Origin: Bacteroidota bacterium
GTDB lineage: Bacteria > Bacteroidota > Bacteroidia > AKYH767-A > JAHEYN01
Length of the DNA: 64,000 bases
Direction: 5' to 3'
NCBI GenBank assembly: GCA_023251555.1
Contig: JAHEYN010000001.1
Coordinates: 1 to 64,000, forward strand
In this document: positions 32,238 through 41,042 of the stretch, in pieces
How the letters are laid out: each line of letters starts with the position of its first letter
How positions within the stretch are numbered: the first letter of the stretch is position 1
Notes under the pieces: model-generated
Seen by the model: only the letters and a program-made list of their open reading frames with translations
What the model was told of the DNA's origin: nothing
The model's database searches: none
Made by a program: the position numbers and the translations under genes

Positions 32238-33182
32238 ATGACCAAAGAAAAAGAACATGTTAAATGCCTCATTATCGGCAGCGGGCCTGCAGGTTACACG
32301 GCTGCTGTTTACGCAGCGAGGGCAGATCTGAAGCCTGTGCTGTACCAGGGCTTGCAGCCCGGCGGGCAACTCACCATCACTACCGATGTGGAAAATTATC
32401 CCGGCTATCCCAAAGGGATACAAGGCCCGCAGATGATGGAAGATTTCAGGGCACAGGCGGAAAGGTTTGGGGCAGATATCAGGATGGGATATGCCACTGC
32501 CGTTGATTTTTCCTCTTCTCCCGGCAAAGTGATCATAGATGAGAATAAAGAAATTACCGCAGATGCCGTCATAATTGCTACGGGTGCTTCTGCTAAATGG
32601 CTCGGCCTTCCTTCAGAACAGCGCCTTAACGGCTTTGGCGTTTCCGCCTGCGCCGTGTGCGACGGGTATTTTTTCCGGAAACAGGATGTAGCCATCGTGG
32701 GAGGAGGAGATACTGCTGCCGAAGAGGCTACTTACCTTGCCAAACTCTGCAATAAGGTATATATGATTGTGAGGAGGGAAGAGCTGCGGGCATCCAAAGC
32801 CATGCAGCACAGGGTGCTTAATACTCCCAATATAGAAATGTTTTTTAGCCATGAAACAAAAGAGATTACAGGCGACCAGTCTGTGAGCGGTGTAACCGTT
32901 AGAAATGTAAAAACCGGGCAGGAGAGCAGCCTGAATATCACCGGGTTCTTTGTGGCGATCGGCCACCAGCCTAACTCTGTAATCTTTAAAGATTGGCTTG
33001 ATATGGATAAAAACGGTTATATCCTGACTGTTCCCGGCAGCACCAGAACAAACCGTGAAGGCGTTTTTGCCTGTGGGGATGTACAGGACCATGTTTACCG
33101 CCAGGCTGTTACTGCCGCAGGCTCAGGCTGCATGGCAGCCATAGATGCCGAGCGGTACCTTGCGGCAAAGGGAATACATTGA
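32238..33182 (+). CDS. trxB: Thioredoxin reductase
   Basis: A 314-residue flavoprotein that passes electrons from NADPH to thioredoxin. The FAD-binding G-S-G-P-A-G-Y-T-A-A-V-Y is at the N-terminus, the redox-active C-A-V-C-D-G lies near residue 138 (the usual sequence is CATCDG, with the Thr replaced by Val), and the NADPH site V-G-G-G-D-T-A-A-E-E-A follows at about 155. Near the end, A-C-G-D-V is the FAD-side motif. Length and order match TrxB of other bacteria. It stands alone between the repeat copy and paaZ. Confidence 0.95.
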   Translation: MTKEKEHVKCLIIGSGPAGYTAAVYAARADLKPVLYQGLQPGGQLTITTDVENYPGYPKGIQGPQMMEDFRAQAERFGADIRMGYATAVDFSSSPGKVIIDENKEITADAVIIATGASAKWLGLPSEQRLNGFGVSACAVCDGYFFRKQDVAIVGGGDTAAEEATYLAKLCNKVYMIVRREELRASKAMQHRVLNTPNIEMFFSHETKEITGDQSVSGVTVRNVKTGQESSLNITGFFVAIGHQPNSVIFKDWLDMDKNGYILTVPGSTRTNREGVFACGDVQDHVYRQAVTAAGSGCMAAIDAERYLAAKGIH

Positions 33183-33207
33183 TGGCTTCTACTTTCTTTT
33201 TTAACTT

Positions 33208-33215
33208 TATATTTG
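33208..33215 (+). promoter_or_regulatory. Bacteroidota -7 box before paaZ
   Basis: TATATTTG fits TAnnTTTG and lies 38 bp before the ATG at 33254. No clear -33 TTTG is seen. Confidence 0.45.
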
Positions 33216-33253
33216 TAGGGACTGTAATTTTCTAACCTCCAAAATCAACATAC

Positions 33254-35299
33254 ATGCAGCTCTGTAATTATGTCATGGGGCGGTGGGTTCCGGGCGAAGG
33301 CGAAGGCCAGCAACTCCTGAATGCCATTACCGGCGCTCCTGTGGCAATGGCCTCGGCGAAGGGAATTGACTTTGCCGCCATGCTTTCCTATGCCCGGGAA
33401 AAGGGCGGCCCTTCCCTGCGGAAAATGACTTTTCATGAGAGGGGAAGGATGCTGAAAACCCTTGCCTTTTACCTGCTTGAGAGAAAAGAAAAGTACTACG
33501 GGGTTTCCTGGGCTACCGGTGCTACCCGCCAGGATTCCTGGGTGGATATTGAGGGCGGAATAGGAAACCTCTTTGCTTATGCCAGCCTCAGGAGGCAGTT
33601 TCCCAACGAGAGCTACTGCCTGGATGGCGACACAGCAAAGCTTTCCAAATCGGGTACGTTCTCCGGCCATCATATCTGTGTTCCCAAGGAAGGTGTGGCA
33701 GTTCATATCAATGCATTTAATTTCCCTGTATGGGGTATGCTGGAGAAGATTTCGGTTAACCTGCTTGCAGGAGTCCCTGCAGTGGTGAAACCTGCCACGA
33801 TTACTTCTTTTCTTTCGGAATCTGTTGCTAAAGATATTATCGCTTCAGGCATACTGCCCGAAGGATCCCTGCAGCTTATCTGTGGTTCCGGAAACGGTCT
33901 CCTTGACCATGTGTGCAGCCAGGATGTGGTGACTTTCACCGGATCCGCACATACGGGCAGGCTGCTGAAAGCCCATCCCCGCCTTATAGAAGAAGCAGTG
34001 CCTTTTAACATGGAAGCCGACTCGCTGAACTGCTGCATACTCGGGACGGATGTGCAGCCCGGGTCTGAAGATTTCGACATATTTATTAAAGAGGTTGCCA
34101 GAGAAATCACTTCCAAAGCAGGGCAAAAGTGCACTGCTGTGCGCAGAATCATTGTACCTGCCGGAACGGTTGAGGCGGTACGCACTGCTCTCGGTAAGCG
34201 CCTTTCGCAGGTTGTTATCGGCGACCCGAATACCGAAGGTGTTCGCATGGGCGCCCTTGCAGGACAGGCCCAGCTCCGGGAGGTGAAGGAAAAAGTGGAA
34301 CAACTTTCCCGCACACAGCAAATCATTCTTGGAGATTTTGAAAAATTCGAGGTGAAAGGAGCAGATAAAAACAAGGGAGCATTCATGCCGCCGGTTATTT
34401 TCCTGAACGATAATCCATTTAAGAATACAGGCTGTCATGAGATTGAAGCTTTCGGGCCTGTGAGTACACTGATGCCTTATGAAACCACTCCGGATGCAAT
34501 TAAGTTGGCGAAAATGGGGAAAGGTTCGCTTGTCAGTTCAATAGTTACAGCCGACGATAAGATTGCAAGGGAATATGTTCTGGGAGCGGCTTCCATGCAC
34601 GGCCGCATCTTGATACTTAATGCCGGCTGCGCCAAGGAAAGCACCGGCCACGGATCTCCCATGCCCCTGCTGGTACATGGGGGGCCGGGAAGAGCGGGAG
34701 GCGGAGAGGAGATGGGCGGAAAAAGAGGAGTGTTTCATTACCTGCAGCGTACTGCAATACAGGGCTCACCGAGCATGCTTACCAGTGTCACGAATCAATA
34801 CCAGTATGGCGGAAAATATATTGAGAAAACGGTTCATCCTTTTAAACAATACTTTGAAGACCTTGAAGTCGGTGAAACTCTTATTACTGCCGGGAGAACC
34901 GTTACGGAAGCCGATATAGTGAACTTCTCTAATGTAAGCTGGGATCACTTCTATGCACATACCGATGCCACTTCCCTTGAGGGAACGATCTTTACACAGC
35001 GGGTGGCACACGGATATTTCATACTGTCGGCAGCAGCAGGTTTATTTGTGGATGGGAAAAAAGGTCCTGTACTTCTCAATTACGGACTGGATGAGTGCAG
35101 GTTCACAAAGCCGGTCTACCCCGGTATGACAATAGGCGTACGCCTTACCGTAAAAGAAAAAACCGACCAGGAGAAGAAACACGAAAATGATGTGGCAAAA
35201 GGAATTGTCCGCTGGATGGTGGACGTGTACGACGAAACAGGTGAAACAGTGGCCATCGCTACAATCCTCACAATGGTGAAAAAGAAAAACCAGCAATAA
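33254..35299 (+). CDS. paaZ: Bifunctional ring-opening hydrolase/aldehyde dehydrogenase PaaZ
   Basis: The 681-residue protein has an aldehyde dehydrogenase domain (about 1-520) with the catalytic region A-G-Q-K-C-T-A and F-N-F-P-V-W-G, then a MaoC-like hot-dog domain (about 540-681) with F-S-N-V-S-W-D-H-F-Y-A-H-T-D-A, which supplies the hydratase residues. In the phenylacetate pathway PaaZ opens the oxepin-CoA ring and oxidises the aldehyde. No paaABCDE oxygenase is in the window, so it may serve there from another locus or in a related CoA-thioester route. A crotonase gene follows 8 bp later. Confidence 0.92.
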   Translation: MQLCNYVMGRWVPGEGEGQQLLNAITGAPVAMASAKGIDFAAMLSYAREKGGPSLRKMTFHERGRMLKTLAFYLLERKEKYYGVSWATGATRQDSWVDIEGGIGNLFAYASLRRQFPNESYCLDGDTAKLSKSGTFSGHHICVPKEGVAVHINAFNFPVWGMLEKISVNLLAGVPAVVKPATITSFLSESVAKDIIASGILPEGSLQLICGSGNGLLDHVCSQDVVTFTGSAHTGRLLKAHPRLIEEAVPFNMEADSLNCCILGTDVQPGSEDFDIFIKEVAREITSKAGQKCTAVRRIIVPAGTVEAVRTALGKRLSQVVIGDPNTEGVRMGALAGQAQLREVKEKVEQLSRTQQIILGDFEKFEVKGADKNKGAFMPPVIFLNDNPFKNTGCHEIEAFGPVSTLMPYETTPDAIKLAKMGKGSLVSSIVTADDKIAREYVLGAASMHGRILILNAGCAKESTGHGSPMPLLVHGGPGRAGGGEEMGGKRGVFHYLQRTAIQGSPSMLTSVTNQYQYGGKYIEKTVHPFKQYFEDLEVGETLITAGRTVTEADIVNFSNVSWDHFYAHTDATSLEGTIFTQRVAHGYFILSAAAGLFVDGKKGPVLLNYGLDECRFTKPVYPGMTIGVRLTVKEKTDQEKKHENDVAKGIVRWMVDVYDETGETVAIATILTMVKKKNQQ

Positions 35300-35307
35300 A
35301 TCAGACT

Positions 35308-36072
35308 ATGGATAACGGACAGGTAGAAACGAGAACCGAGAATGGCACCGGCATCATTACTTTTTATCATCCCCAGAGCAACTCTCTTCCCGGGACACTC
35401 CTGAGGCAGATTGCTGCTGCGATCAATGCTGCGGGAAATGACGGGTCCGTGAAAGTGATAGTGCTGCAAAGCGGTGGAGAGAAGGCCTTCTGTGCAGGCG
35501 CATCTTTCGATGAGCTGATCTCCATTAAAAACACGCAGGAGGGAAAAATATTTTTCTCAGGCTTCGCAGAGGTGATCAATGCTATCCGCAAATCAGGTAA
35601 GTTTGTTATTGCCCGTGTGCATGGCAGGGCGGTGGGAGGAGGCGTGGGTATTGCCGCCGCGGCCGATTATACCCTGGCACATATGTCTGCTTCCGTGAAA
35701 CTGAGTGAACTTGCCATAGGTATAGGTCCTTTTGTCGTAGGTCCTGCTGTGGAAAGAAAAATAGGGGTGTCTGCTTTTACTATGCTTTCCGTGAATGCAA
35801 CTGAATGGCAGACTGCTTCATGGGCAAAAGAGAAAGGGCTTTATTCCCAGGTGTTTGAGACCATGGAAGAACTTGATAAATCTCTTGCCGCACTTGCAGG
35901 CCGGCTTTCACAGTCGAGCCCTGAAGCCATGTCTGCGCTGAAAAAAGTCCTCTGGAAAGGCACCGAAGACTGGGATACCCTGCTGCAGGAACGGGCTGAG
36001 ATCAGCGGGAATCTTATTCTCTCTGGATTTGCGAGGAATGCCATCGCCAGGTTCAAGGCAGGTTCAAGATAA
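35308..36072 (+). CDS. Enoyl-CoA hydratase/isomerase (crotonase family)
   Basis: A 254-residue crotonase. The oxyanion-hole loops F-C-A-G-A-S-F-D-E-L and G-R-A-V-G-G-G-V-G-I-A are intact. The third region L-A-I-G-I-G-P-F-V-V-G-P-A-V-E-R-K-I-G differs from classical hydratases (which have P-G-A-G-G-T at this point) and is closer to methylglutaconyl-CoA hydratase-like proteins. It follows paaZ by 8 bp, so PaaF/PaaG-type roles in phenylacetate degradation are possible but not shown by the sequence. Confidence 0.85.
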   Translation: MDNGQVETRTENGTGIITFYHPQSNSLPGTLLRQIAAAINAAGNDGSVKVIVLQSGGEKAFCAGASFDELISIKNTQEGKIFFSGFAEVINAIRKSGKFVIARVHGRAVGGGVGIAAAADYTLAHMSASVKLSELAIGIGPFVVGPAVERKIGVSAFTMLSVNATEWQTASWAKEKGLYSQVFETMEELDKSLAALAGRLSQSSPEAMSALKKVLWKGTEDWDTLLQERAEISGNLILSGFARNAIARFKAGSR

Positions 36073-36111
36073 TTGATTCCGGTAAATTAAAAGATACGCT
36101 GAACACCTCCT

Positions 36112-38205
36112 ATGCCGGGCCCCATTACAGAGAAAACAAAAAAGAGCAGCGTTAAGGCCTCTCTGCAGGAATCATTGCTCCTGCGTGCTTTTGAGCTGAT
36201 GAGCACTGCGAGAGCCATGTCCGACCTCTACGAAGAAAAATCATCCGTCACGTCCAAATATGTTCATGCCACTTCACGCGGCCACGAAGCTATACAGCTG
36301 GCTATGGGTTTGCAGCTGAAGCCGGAAGACTACCTCTCTCCCTATTACCGTGATGATTCCATTATGCTTGGCATCGGAATCACTCCTTACGAGCTGATGC
36401 TGCAGCTCCTTGCCAAACGGGACGATCCTTTTTCGGGCGGGAGAACTTACTACTGTCATCCCAGCCTTAACAGGACTGACATGCCTAAAATCCCTCACCA
36501 GTCTTCGGCCACCGGAATGCAGGCTATTCCTACTACGGGGATAGCGCTGGGGTTATGGTATAAGGAAAGAACAGGCCTTTCTTCCGGCAAAAAACCTGTG
36601 GTGGTGTGTTCGATAGGCGATGGCGCCATGACCGAAGGAGAAATTTCAGAGGCGCTGCAGATGGCAGTGCTGAAGAAGCTCCCGATAATATACCTGGTAC
36701 AGGATAATGACTGGGATATCTCCGCCAGTGCTTCCGAGACGAGGGCTATGAATGCTGCGGAGTATGCCAAAGGGTTTAAGGGGCTGGAGACCCGCAGTAT
36801 TGAAGGCAATGACTTTTTTGAGTCTTACCACACTGTCTCTGAAGTGCTTGAGCTTGTGCGAAAGGAACGGCGCCCGTTTCTCATCCACGCGAAAGTGCCT
36901 CTTCTTGCACACCATACCTCCGGTGTCCGGAGAGAGTGGTACCGGGATGATCTTGAGGAACACTACAAGCGGGATCCGCTCCCTCTTTTCCGCAAAAGGC
37001 TGCTTGCTATGGGCATGGATGAAAAGAAGCTGAAAAATATTGAAGAAGAAACCCAACGGTCGGTTCGCAGTGATTTTGAACGTGCCCTGAAAGCCGAAGA
37101 TCCCCGCCCTGAAGATTTGTTAAAAAATGACTTTGCTCCTACTCCTGTGCTGGAAGAGCAGGGGGAGAGAGAGCCCCGCGGGAAAGAGAAAACAGTTATG
37201 GTTGACTGTGCTCTGTTTGCCGTTCAGGAGCTGATGGAGAAGCATAAGGAGTGCCTGCTTTACGGGCAGGATGTGGGGCGCCGGTTGGGGGGCGTGTTCA
37301 GGGAAGCAGCCACCCTTGCTGAAAAGTTCGGCGATGAGAGAGTTTTTAATACACCCATACAGGAAGCATTCATCATCGGAAGTACCGTAGGAATGTCCGC
37401 AGCAGGCCTGAAACCGATAGTAGAGGTTCAGTTTGCAGATTATATTTGGCCGGGGCTTAACCAGTTGTTCACGGAAGTGAGCCGTTCTTATTATCTCTCG
37501 AACGGGAAATGGCCGGTAAGCTGCGTGATACGGGTCCCTATAGGTGCCTATGGAAGCGGTGGCCCCTACCATTCCTCCAGCATTGAGTCGGTGCTGGCCA
37601 ACATCCGCGGGATAAAAATTGCATACCCATCTACCGGCGCTGATCTGAAGGGTCTTATCAAAGCAGCTTATTATGATCCCAACCCCTGCGTGATTCTTGA
37701 ACACAAAGGGCTTTACTGGTCAAAGGTTAAAGGAACAGAAGATGCACGAACCATTGAACCGGATGCTGCCTATATTCTTCCTTTCGGCAAGGGCAGAATT
37801 GTACAGCCTGCTTCCGGGGAGAGGGTGAAGAAAGGAGAATCCATTGCCGTGATTACCTACGGTATGGGTGTTTACTGGTCAAAGGGTGCATCCGTGCAGT
37901 TCCCTGGACAGGTAGAGATCATAGACCTCAGGACAATTTTTCCCCTTGACGAAGCACTCGTTTTTTCAACCGTAAAAAAACACAATAAGTGTCTTATTGT
38001 TACTGAAGAACCGCTCACAGCCACTTTTGCCCAATCCCTTGCGGGGCATATCCAGCAGGAATGTTTCCGTGATCTTGATGCGCCTGTGATGATTGCAGGA
38101 TCCGAACCGCTTCCCGCTGTTCCCCTTAACTCAACGCTGGAAGCAGCTATGCTGCCCAACTCCGCCAAGGTGGGAAAAGCTATAAAGGCATTGCTGGGAT
38201 ACTGA
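36112..38205 (+). CDS. Fused alpha-beta E1 subunit of a 2-oxoacid dehydrogenase complex
   Basis: A 697-residue fusion. The alpha part (about 20-340) has the thiamine-diphosphate motif G-D-G-A-M-T-E-G...V-Q-D-N, and the beta part (about 365-697) starts M-V-D-C-A-L-F-A-V-Q-E-L and includes L-Y-G-Q-D-V-G and Q-F-A-D-Y-I-W-P-G. It catalyses oxidative decarboxylation of pyruvate or branched-chain 2-oxo acids with E2 and E3 partners found elsewhere. Fused E1 proteins of about 650-700 residues are common in Bacteroidota. The exact substrate cannot be told. It follows the crotonase gene by 39 bp. Confidence 0.92.
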   Translation: MPGPITEKTKKSSVKASLQESLLLRAFELMSTARAMSDLYEEKSSVTSKYVHATSRGHEAIQLAMGLQLKPEDYLSPYYRDDSIMLGIGITPYELMLQLLAKRDDPFSGGRTYYCHPSLNRTDMPKIPHQSSATGMQAIPTTGIALGLWYKERTGLSSGKKPVVVCSIGDGAMTEGEISEALQMAVLKKLPIIYLVQDNDWDISASASETRAMNAAEYAKGFKGLETRSIEGNDFFESYHTVSEVLELVRKERRPFLIHAKVPLLAHHTSGVRREWYRDDLEEHYKRDPLPLFRKRLLAMGMDEKKLKNIEEETQRSVRSDFERALKAEDPRPEDLLKNDFAPTPVLEEQGEREPRGKEKTVMVDCALFAVQELMEKHKECLLYGQDVGRRLGGVFREAATLAEKFGDERVFNTPIQEAFIIGSTVGMSAAGLKPIVEVQFADYIWPGLNQLFTEVSRSYYLSNGKWPVSCVIRVPIGAYGSGGPYHSSSIESVLANIRGIKIAYPSTGADLKGLIKAAYYDPNPCVILEHKGLYWSKVKGTEDARTIEPDAAYILPFGKGRIVQPASGERVKKGESIAVITYGMGVYWSKGASVQFPGQVEIIDLRTIFPLDEALVFSTVKKHNKCLIVTEEPLTATFAQSLAGHIQQECFRDLDAPVMIAGSEPLPAVPLNSTLEAAMLPNSAKVGKAIKALLGY

Positions 38206-38208
38206 AAT

Positions 38209-40164
38209 TCAGCGGCCTAGATTTTTATATCCCCTGAGGATAATTGTCAGGTCGTTTGATACCCGGTAATCCTTTGCATACAGAATATTCAGGTGGCGGA
38301 GGGTGTTTTCGTCAAGGATATGTTTCCCGGCGGTATCCGAAGGAGATAGCACCCCCTGTTTAACGGCAGGGAGATGATCCTGTTTATCTCCTGCATAGGA
38401 AACCCACGTTTTAAAACCGGCCAGAACAGAAAAGATATTCTTTATAAAATGAAAAGGATTCTTTATAAGGAAAAACATTACCGGCCAGGCTGGGATGAAG
38501 AGCAGTGCAAGCAGTATATCCAGGACTCTTTTGTTTCTTTTATTGACAGGGCGTGTTATTGAGTTAATGTCAATGGTATATAAATCCCCGGGATTATTAA
38601 CGGAACTGCTTCCGATAACAGTCATGCTTTCGGGAGGAGCTATCTTGTATTCAGGGTTTTGTTCAACCCTTGACATGAGGTCAATGATGCGGTGGGCGGG
38701 AATATCTTTTGCACAGAAGATTACCTCGTCTGCCTGGTAAATTCCGATGATTTCGCTGAGCTGGTTAATATTCCCGAGGAACCGGCTTTCTTTGGGATCC
38801 TGTATGTGGTTGGTGTTAACGAAGCCTATGACATTGGCTTTTGTTTCGGACTGCCTGAGTACGTCCAGCACCCTTTGGGCTTCCCCGGCGGTTCCCGCAA
38901 TAATCACTTTTTTCTTCCTGTTGCTTTCCAGCAGGAATTCCCTGCTGCCGGTGAGGTTGAGCAGTAGTCTCATGATTACCATGGAAACTCCTGCCCACAG
39001 TGCGCCCAGCAAAATAAGCGCCCGGGAAAAACGGTATCTCTCGCTGAGAAGGGCGTAGATAACGAGGATGATAACGGTTCCTATAAAAATTCCCCGTATG
39101 ATTTTCGTGATGCGGATGGGCTTGTCATACCCTCCGCTGAAAAATACTGAGAGCAGCCACACAGCAATGTAGCATGGAACGGTAACGGAAATATACTCGG
39201 CCGGGTAATAAGGTTCCGCAGCATGCTTTACGGCATTCTCCCAGTATTGCTTGAGGAAATACATTCCCCCGAAAATCAGCAAAGTATCGCAGGCCGGCAA
39301 AATGGATTTCGTGGCGATACGCGACAGGATTGCCGCCGATGCCCTCAGGTAAATGGCAATGTTGATGAGGAAAGAAAATATACGGACATTCTTTTTTGAA
39401 AAATGTTTCCGGGCAAAAATTACCATCGCCCTGTAAAAGACCAGGACATAATTGATGCTGCTTTTTTTAGTGCTTTCTCCTTTGTAATGAATGATGCGCG
39501 TTCCGGGGAAATAATAATTTTTATACCCCGCGAGGATGATCCGGTAGGAGAGATCTATGTCTTCGCCGTACATGAAGAAATCTTCGTCAAGCAAGCCTGT
39601 TTTATCCAGAACCTTTTTCCGGAGCAGCATAAAGGCGCCGGACAGCACTTCCACTTCATGGATTTTATTTTTGTCAAGATACCCCAGGTGATATTTCCCG
39701 AAAATCCGTGAATTCGGGAACAGGGAAGAGATGCCTGAAATTTTGTAGAAAGCAACGGAAGGGCTGGGAAGGCTTCGCTTTGATTCAGGCAGGAATTTTC
39801 CTGAACCGTCGATCATCATGACACCCAATCCCCCCGCTTCGGGATGTGCATCCATGAAATGCAGCGTCTTGTGGAAAGTGTCTTCTTCCACCACGGTATC
39901 GGGGTTCAGGAGGAGCACGTATTCTCCGCAGGAAGCTTTTATTGCCTGGTTGTTGGCAAACGCAAATCCCGTGTTCTCCCTGTTTTCAATAAGTTTTACC
40001 GAAGGGAATTTCTCTTTTACCATGGCCGCCGAACCATCCACCGAGTTGTTGTCTACCACAAAAATTTCAGCTTCAATGCCTGCCGCTGCTTTCAGGACTG
40101 AATGCAGTGCATGTTCAAGAAAATGAAGAACATTATAATTGACGATAATGACAGATAGTTTCAT
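38209..40164 (-). CDS. GT2 glycosyltransferase fused to a membrane/NAD-fold region and a degenerate sugar-transferase end
   Basis: A 651-residue protein. Residues 1-260 are a GT2 rhamnosyltransferase-like domain (V-I-I-V-N-Y-N-V-L, D-N-N-S-V-D-G-S, N-P-D-T-V-V, M-Y-G-E-D-I-D-L-S-Y-R). Residues ~300-420 hold several helices. Residues ~425-550 resemble the CoA/NAD-binding domain of polyprenyl-phosphate sugar transferases (K-V-I-I-A-G-T-A-G-E-A-Q-R-V-L). The end (R-P-V-N-K-R-N-K-R-V-L-D-I-L-L-A-L) resembles a sugar-transferase domain but lacks its usual catalytic core. It ends 3 bp from the convergent E1 gene and follows recR by 23 bp. Confidence 0.85.
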   Translation of the reverse strand: MKLSVIIVNYNVLHFLEHALHSVLKAAAGIEAEIFVVDNNSVDGSAAMVKEKFPSVKLIENRENTGFAFANNQAIKASCGEYVLLLNPDTVVEEDTFHKTLHFMDAHPEAGGLGVMMIDGSGKFLPESKRSLPSPSVAFYKISGISSLFPNSRIFGKYHLGYLDKNKIHEVEVLSGAFMLLRKKVLDKTGLLDEDFFMYGEDIDLSYRIILAGYKNYYFPGTRIIHYKGESTKKSSINYVLVFYRAMVIFARKHFSKKNVRIFSFLINIAIYLRASAAILSRIATKSILPACDTLLIFGGMYFLKQYWENAVKHAAEPYYPAEYISVTVPCYIAVWLLSVFFSGGYDKPIRITKIIRGIFIGTVIILVIYALLSERYRFSRALILLGALWAGVSMVIMRLLLNLTGSREFLLESNRKKKVIIAGTAGEAQRVLDVLRQSETKANVIGFVNTNHIQDPKESRFLGNINQLSEIIGIYQADEVIFCAKDIPAHRIIDLMSRVEQNPEYKIAPPESMTVIGSSSVNNPGDLYTIDINSITRPVNKRNKRVLDILLALLFIPAWPVMFFLIKNPFHFIKNIFSVLAGFKTWVSYAGDKQDHLPAVKQGVLSPSDTAGKHILDENTLRHLNILYAKDYRVSNDLTIILRGYKNLGR

Positions 40165-40187
40165 TGTGGAAACAGGGGAAAAGGCTC

Positions 40188-40817
40188 TTATGATTTCATG
40201 TTCTGGAGAGGGTTTTCATAAGGGATTCTGTTGACGATTGACCGGCCCAGTGTTATTTCGTCTGCATATTCCAGGTCATCCCCCACGGAAACTCCTCTTG
40301 CAATGGCAGAAATGTGTACATCAAAATCTTTCAGTTTTTTATAAAGATAAAAGATGGTGGTGTCACCTTCCATGGTGGCGCCAAGGGCCATGATTATCTC
40401 CTTTACACCGTTGAGTGACACCTTTCTTACAAGTGACTCCACGTTCAGGTCACCGGGGCCTATCCCGTCAACAGGTGAAATGACTCCTCCGAGCACATGG
40501 TACACACCCCTGTACTGGGAGGTGTTTTCAATCGCAATCACATCCCGTATGTCTTCCACAACGCATATCTGTGTGTTGTCTCTTCTGCCGTCGGAACAGA
40601 TCCCGCATATTTCTTCTTCAGAAATATTATGGCACTCAGTGCAGTATTTTACATTTTTTCTCAGACGGGTGAATGTTTCAGAGAATTTTTCGACCTCGGC
40701 TGCAGGCCGCTTTAAAAGAAAGAGAACAAGGCGGAGCGCGGTTCTCCTGCCTATGCCCGGAAGCCTTGAAAATTCATTAACAGCTTCTTCAATAAGTTTT
40801 GAAGAAAAAGTGTTCAA
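40188..40817 (-). CDS. recR: Recombination protein RecR
   Basis: The 209-residue protein has the N-terminal helix-hairpin-helix ([14 protein letters not shown]), a four-Cys zinc finger (C-T-E-C...C-G-I-C, about 58-73), and the Toprim domain (I-C-V-V-E-D-I-R-D and the G-A-T-M-E-G-D-T-T motif). It works with RecO and RecF in loading RecA at gaps. Length matches the family. The usual dnaX neighbour is absent; instead a glycosyltransferase follows on the same strand. Confidence 0.96.
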   Translation of the reverse strand: MNTFSSKLIEEAVNEFSRLPGIGRRTALRLVLFLLKRPAAEVEKFSETFTRLRKNVKYCTECHNISEEEICGICSDGRRDNTQICVVEDIRDVIAIENTSQYRGVYHVLGGVISPVDGIGPGDLNVESLVRKVSLNGVKEIIMALGATMEGDTTIFYLYKKLKDFDVHISAIARGVSVGDDLEYADEITLGRSIVNRIPYENPLQNMKS

Positions 40818-40845
40818 GTTGTTTTGTTTAGGGAAGCGTGTGCTG

Positions 40846-40853
40846 CAAATATA
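40846..40853 (-). promoter_or_regulatory. Bacteroidota -7 box for recR
   Basis: On the minus strand this reads TATATTTG, matching TAnnTTTG, 28 bp ahead of the recR start. Confidence 0.45.
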
Positions 40854-41018
40854 GGAGAATTTGCCGGCTTACATTCCGTAGTGTACCCGATAATTTATCC
40901 TTTCTGCCCCGTCCGCGCTTTATTCTCCTTCGTCCGCCTGAGTGCCTTAAAATTATAGCGGGAGTGATGGGTGCCGCTATGTGTTATTGGATGCGTTCAT
41001 TGTCCCCGGCAGAATAAA

Positions 41019-41026
41019 TATCTTTG
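41019..41026 (+). promoter_or_regulatory. Bacteroidota -7 box for the glycosyltransferase at 41043
   Basis: TATCTTTG fits TAnnTTTG and lies 16 bp before the TTG at 41043. It supports that start over the upstream ATG at 40971. Confidence 0.5.
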
Positions 41027-41042
41027 TCTGGAATCCGGGCAC

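Noticed and set aside
33245-35296. Long minus-strand frames under paaZ
   Set aside because: Shadows of a strongly supported coding region.
40971-41042. ATG start at 40971 for the first GT-C glycosyltransferase
   Set aside because: A -7 promoter box (41019-41026) lies downstream of it and the 24 residues do not resemble a membrane-protein start.
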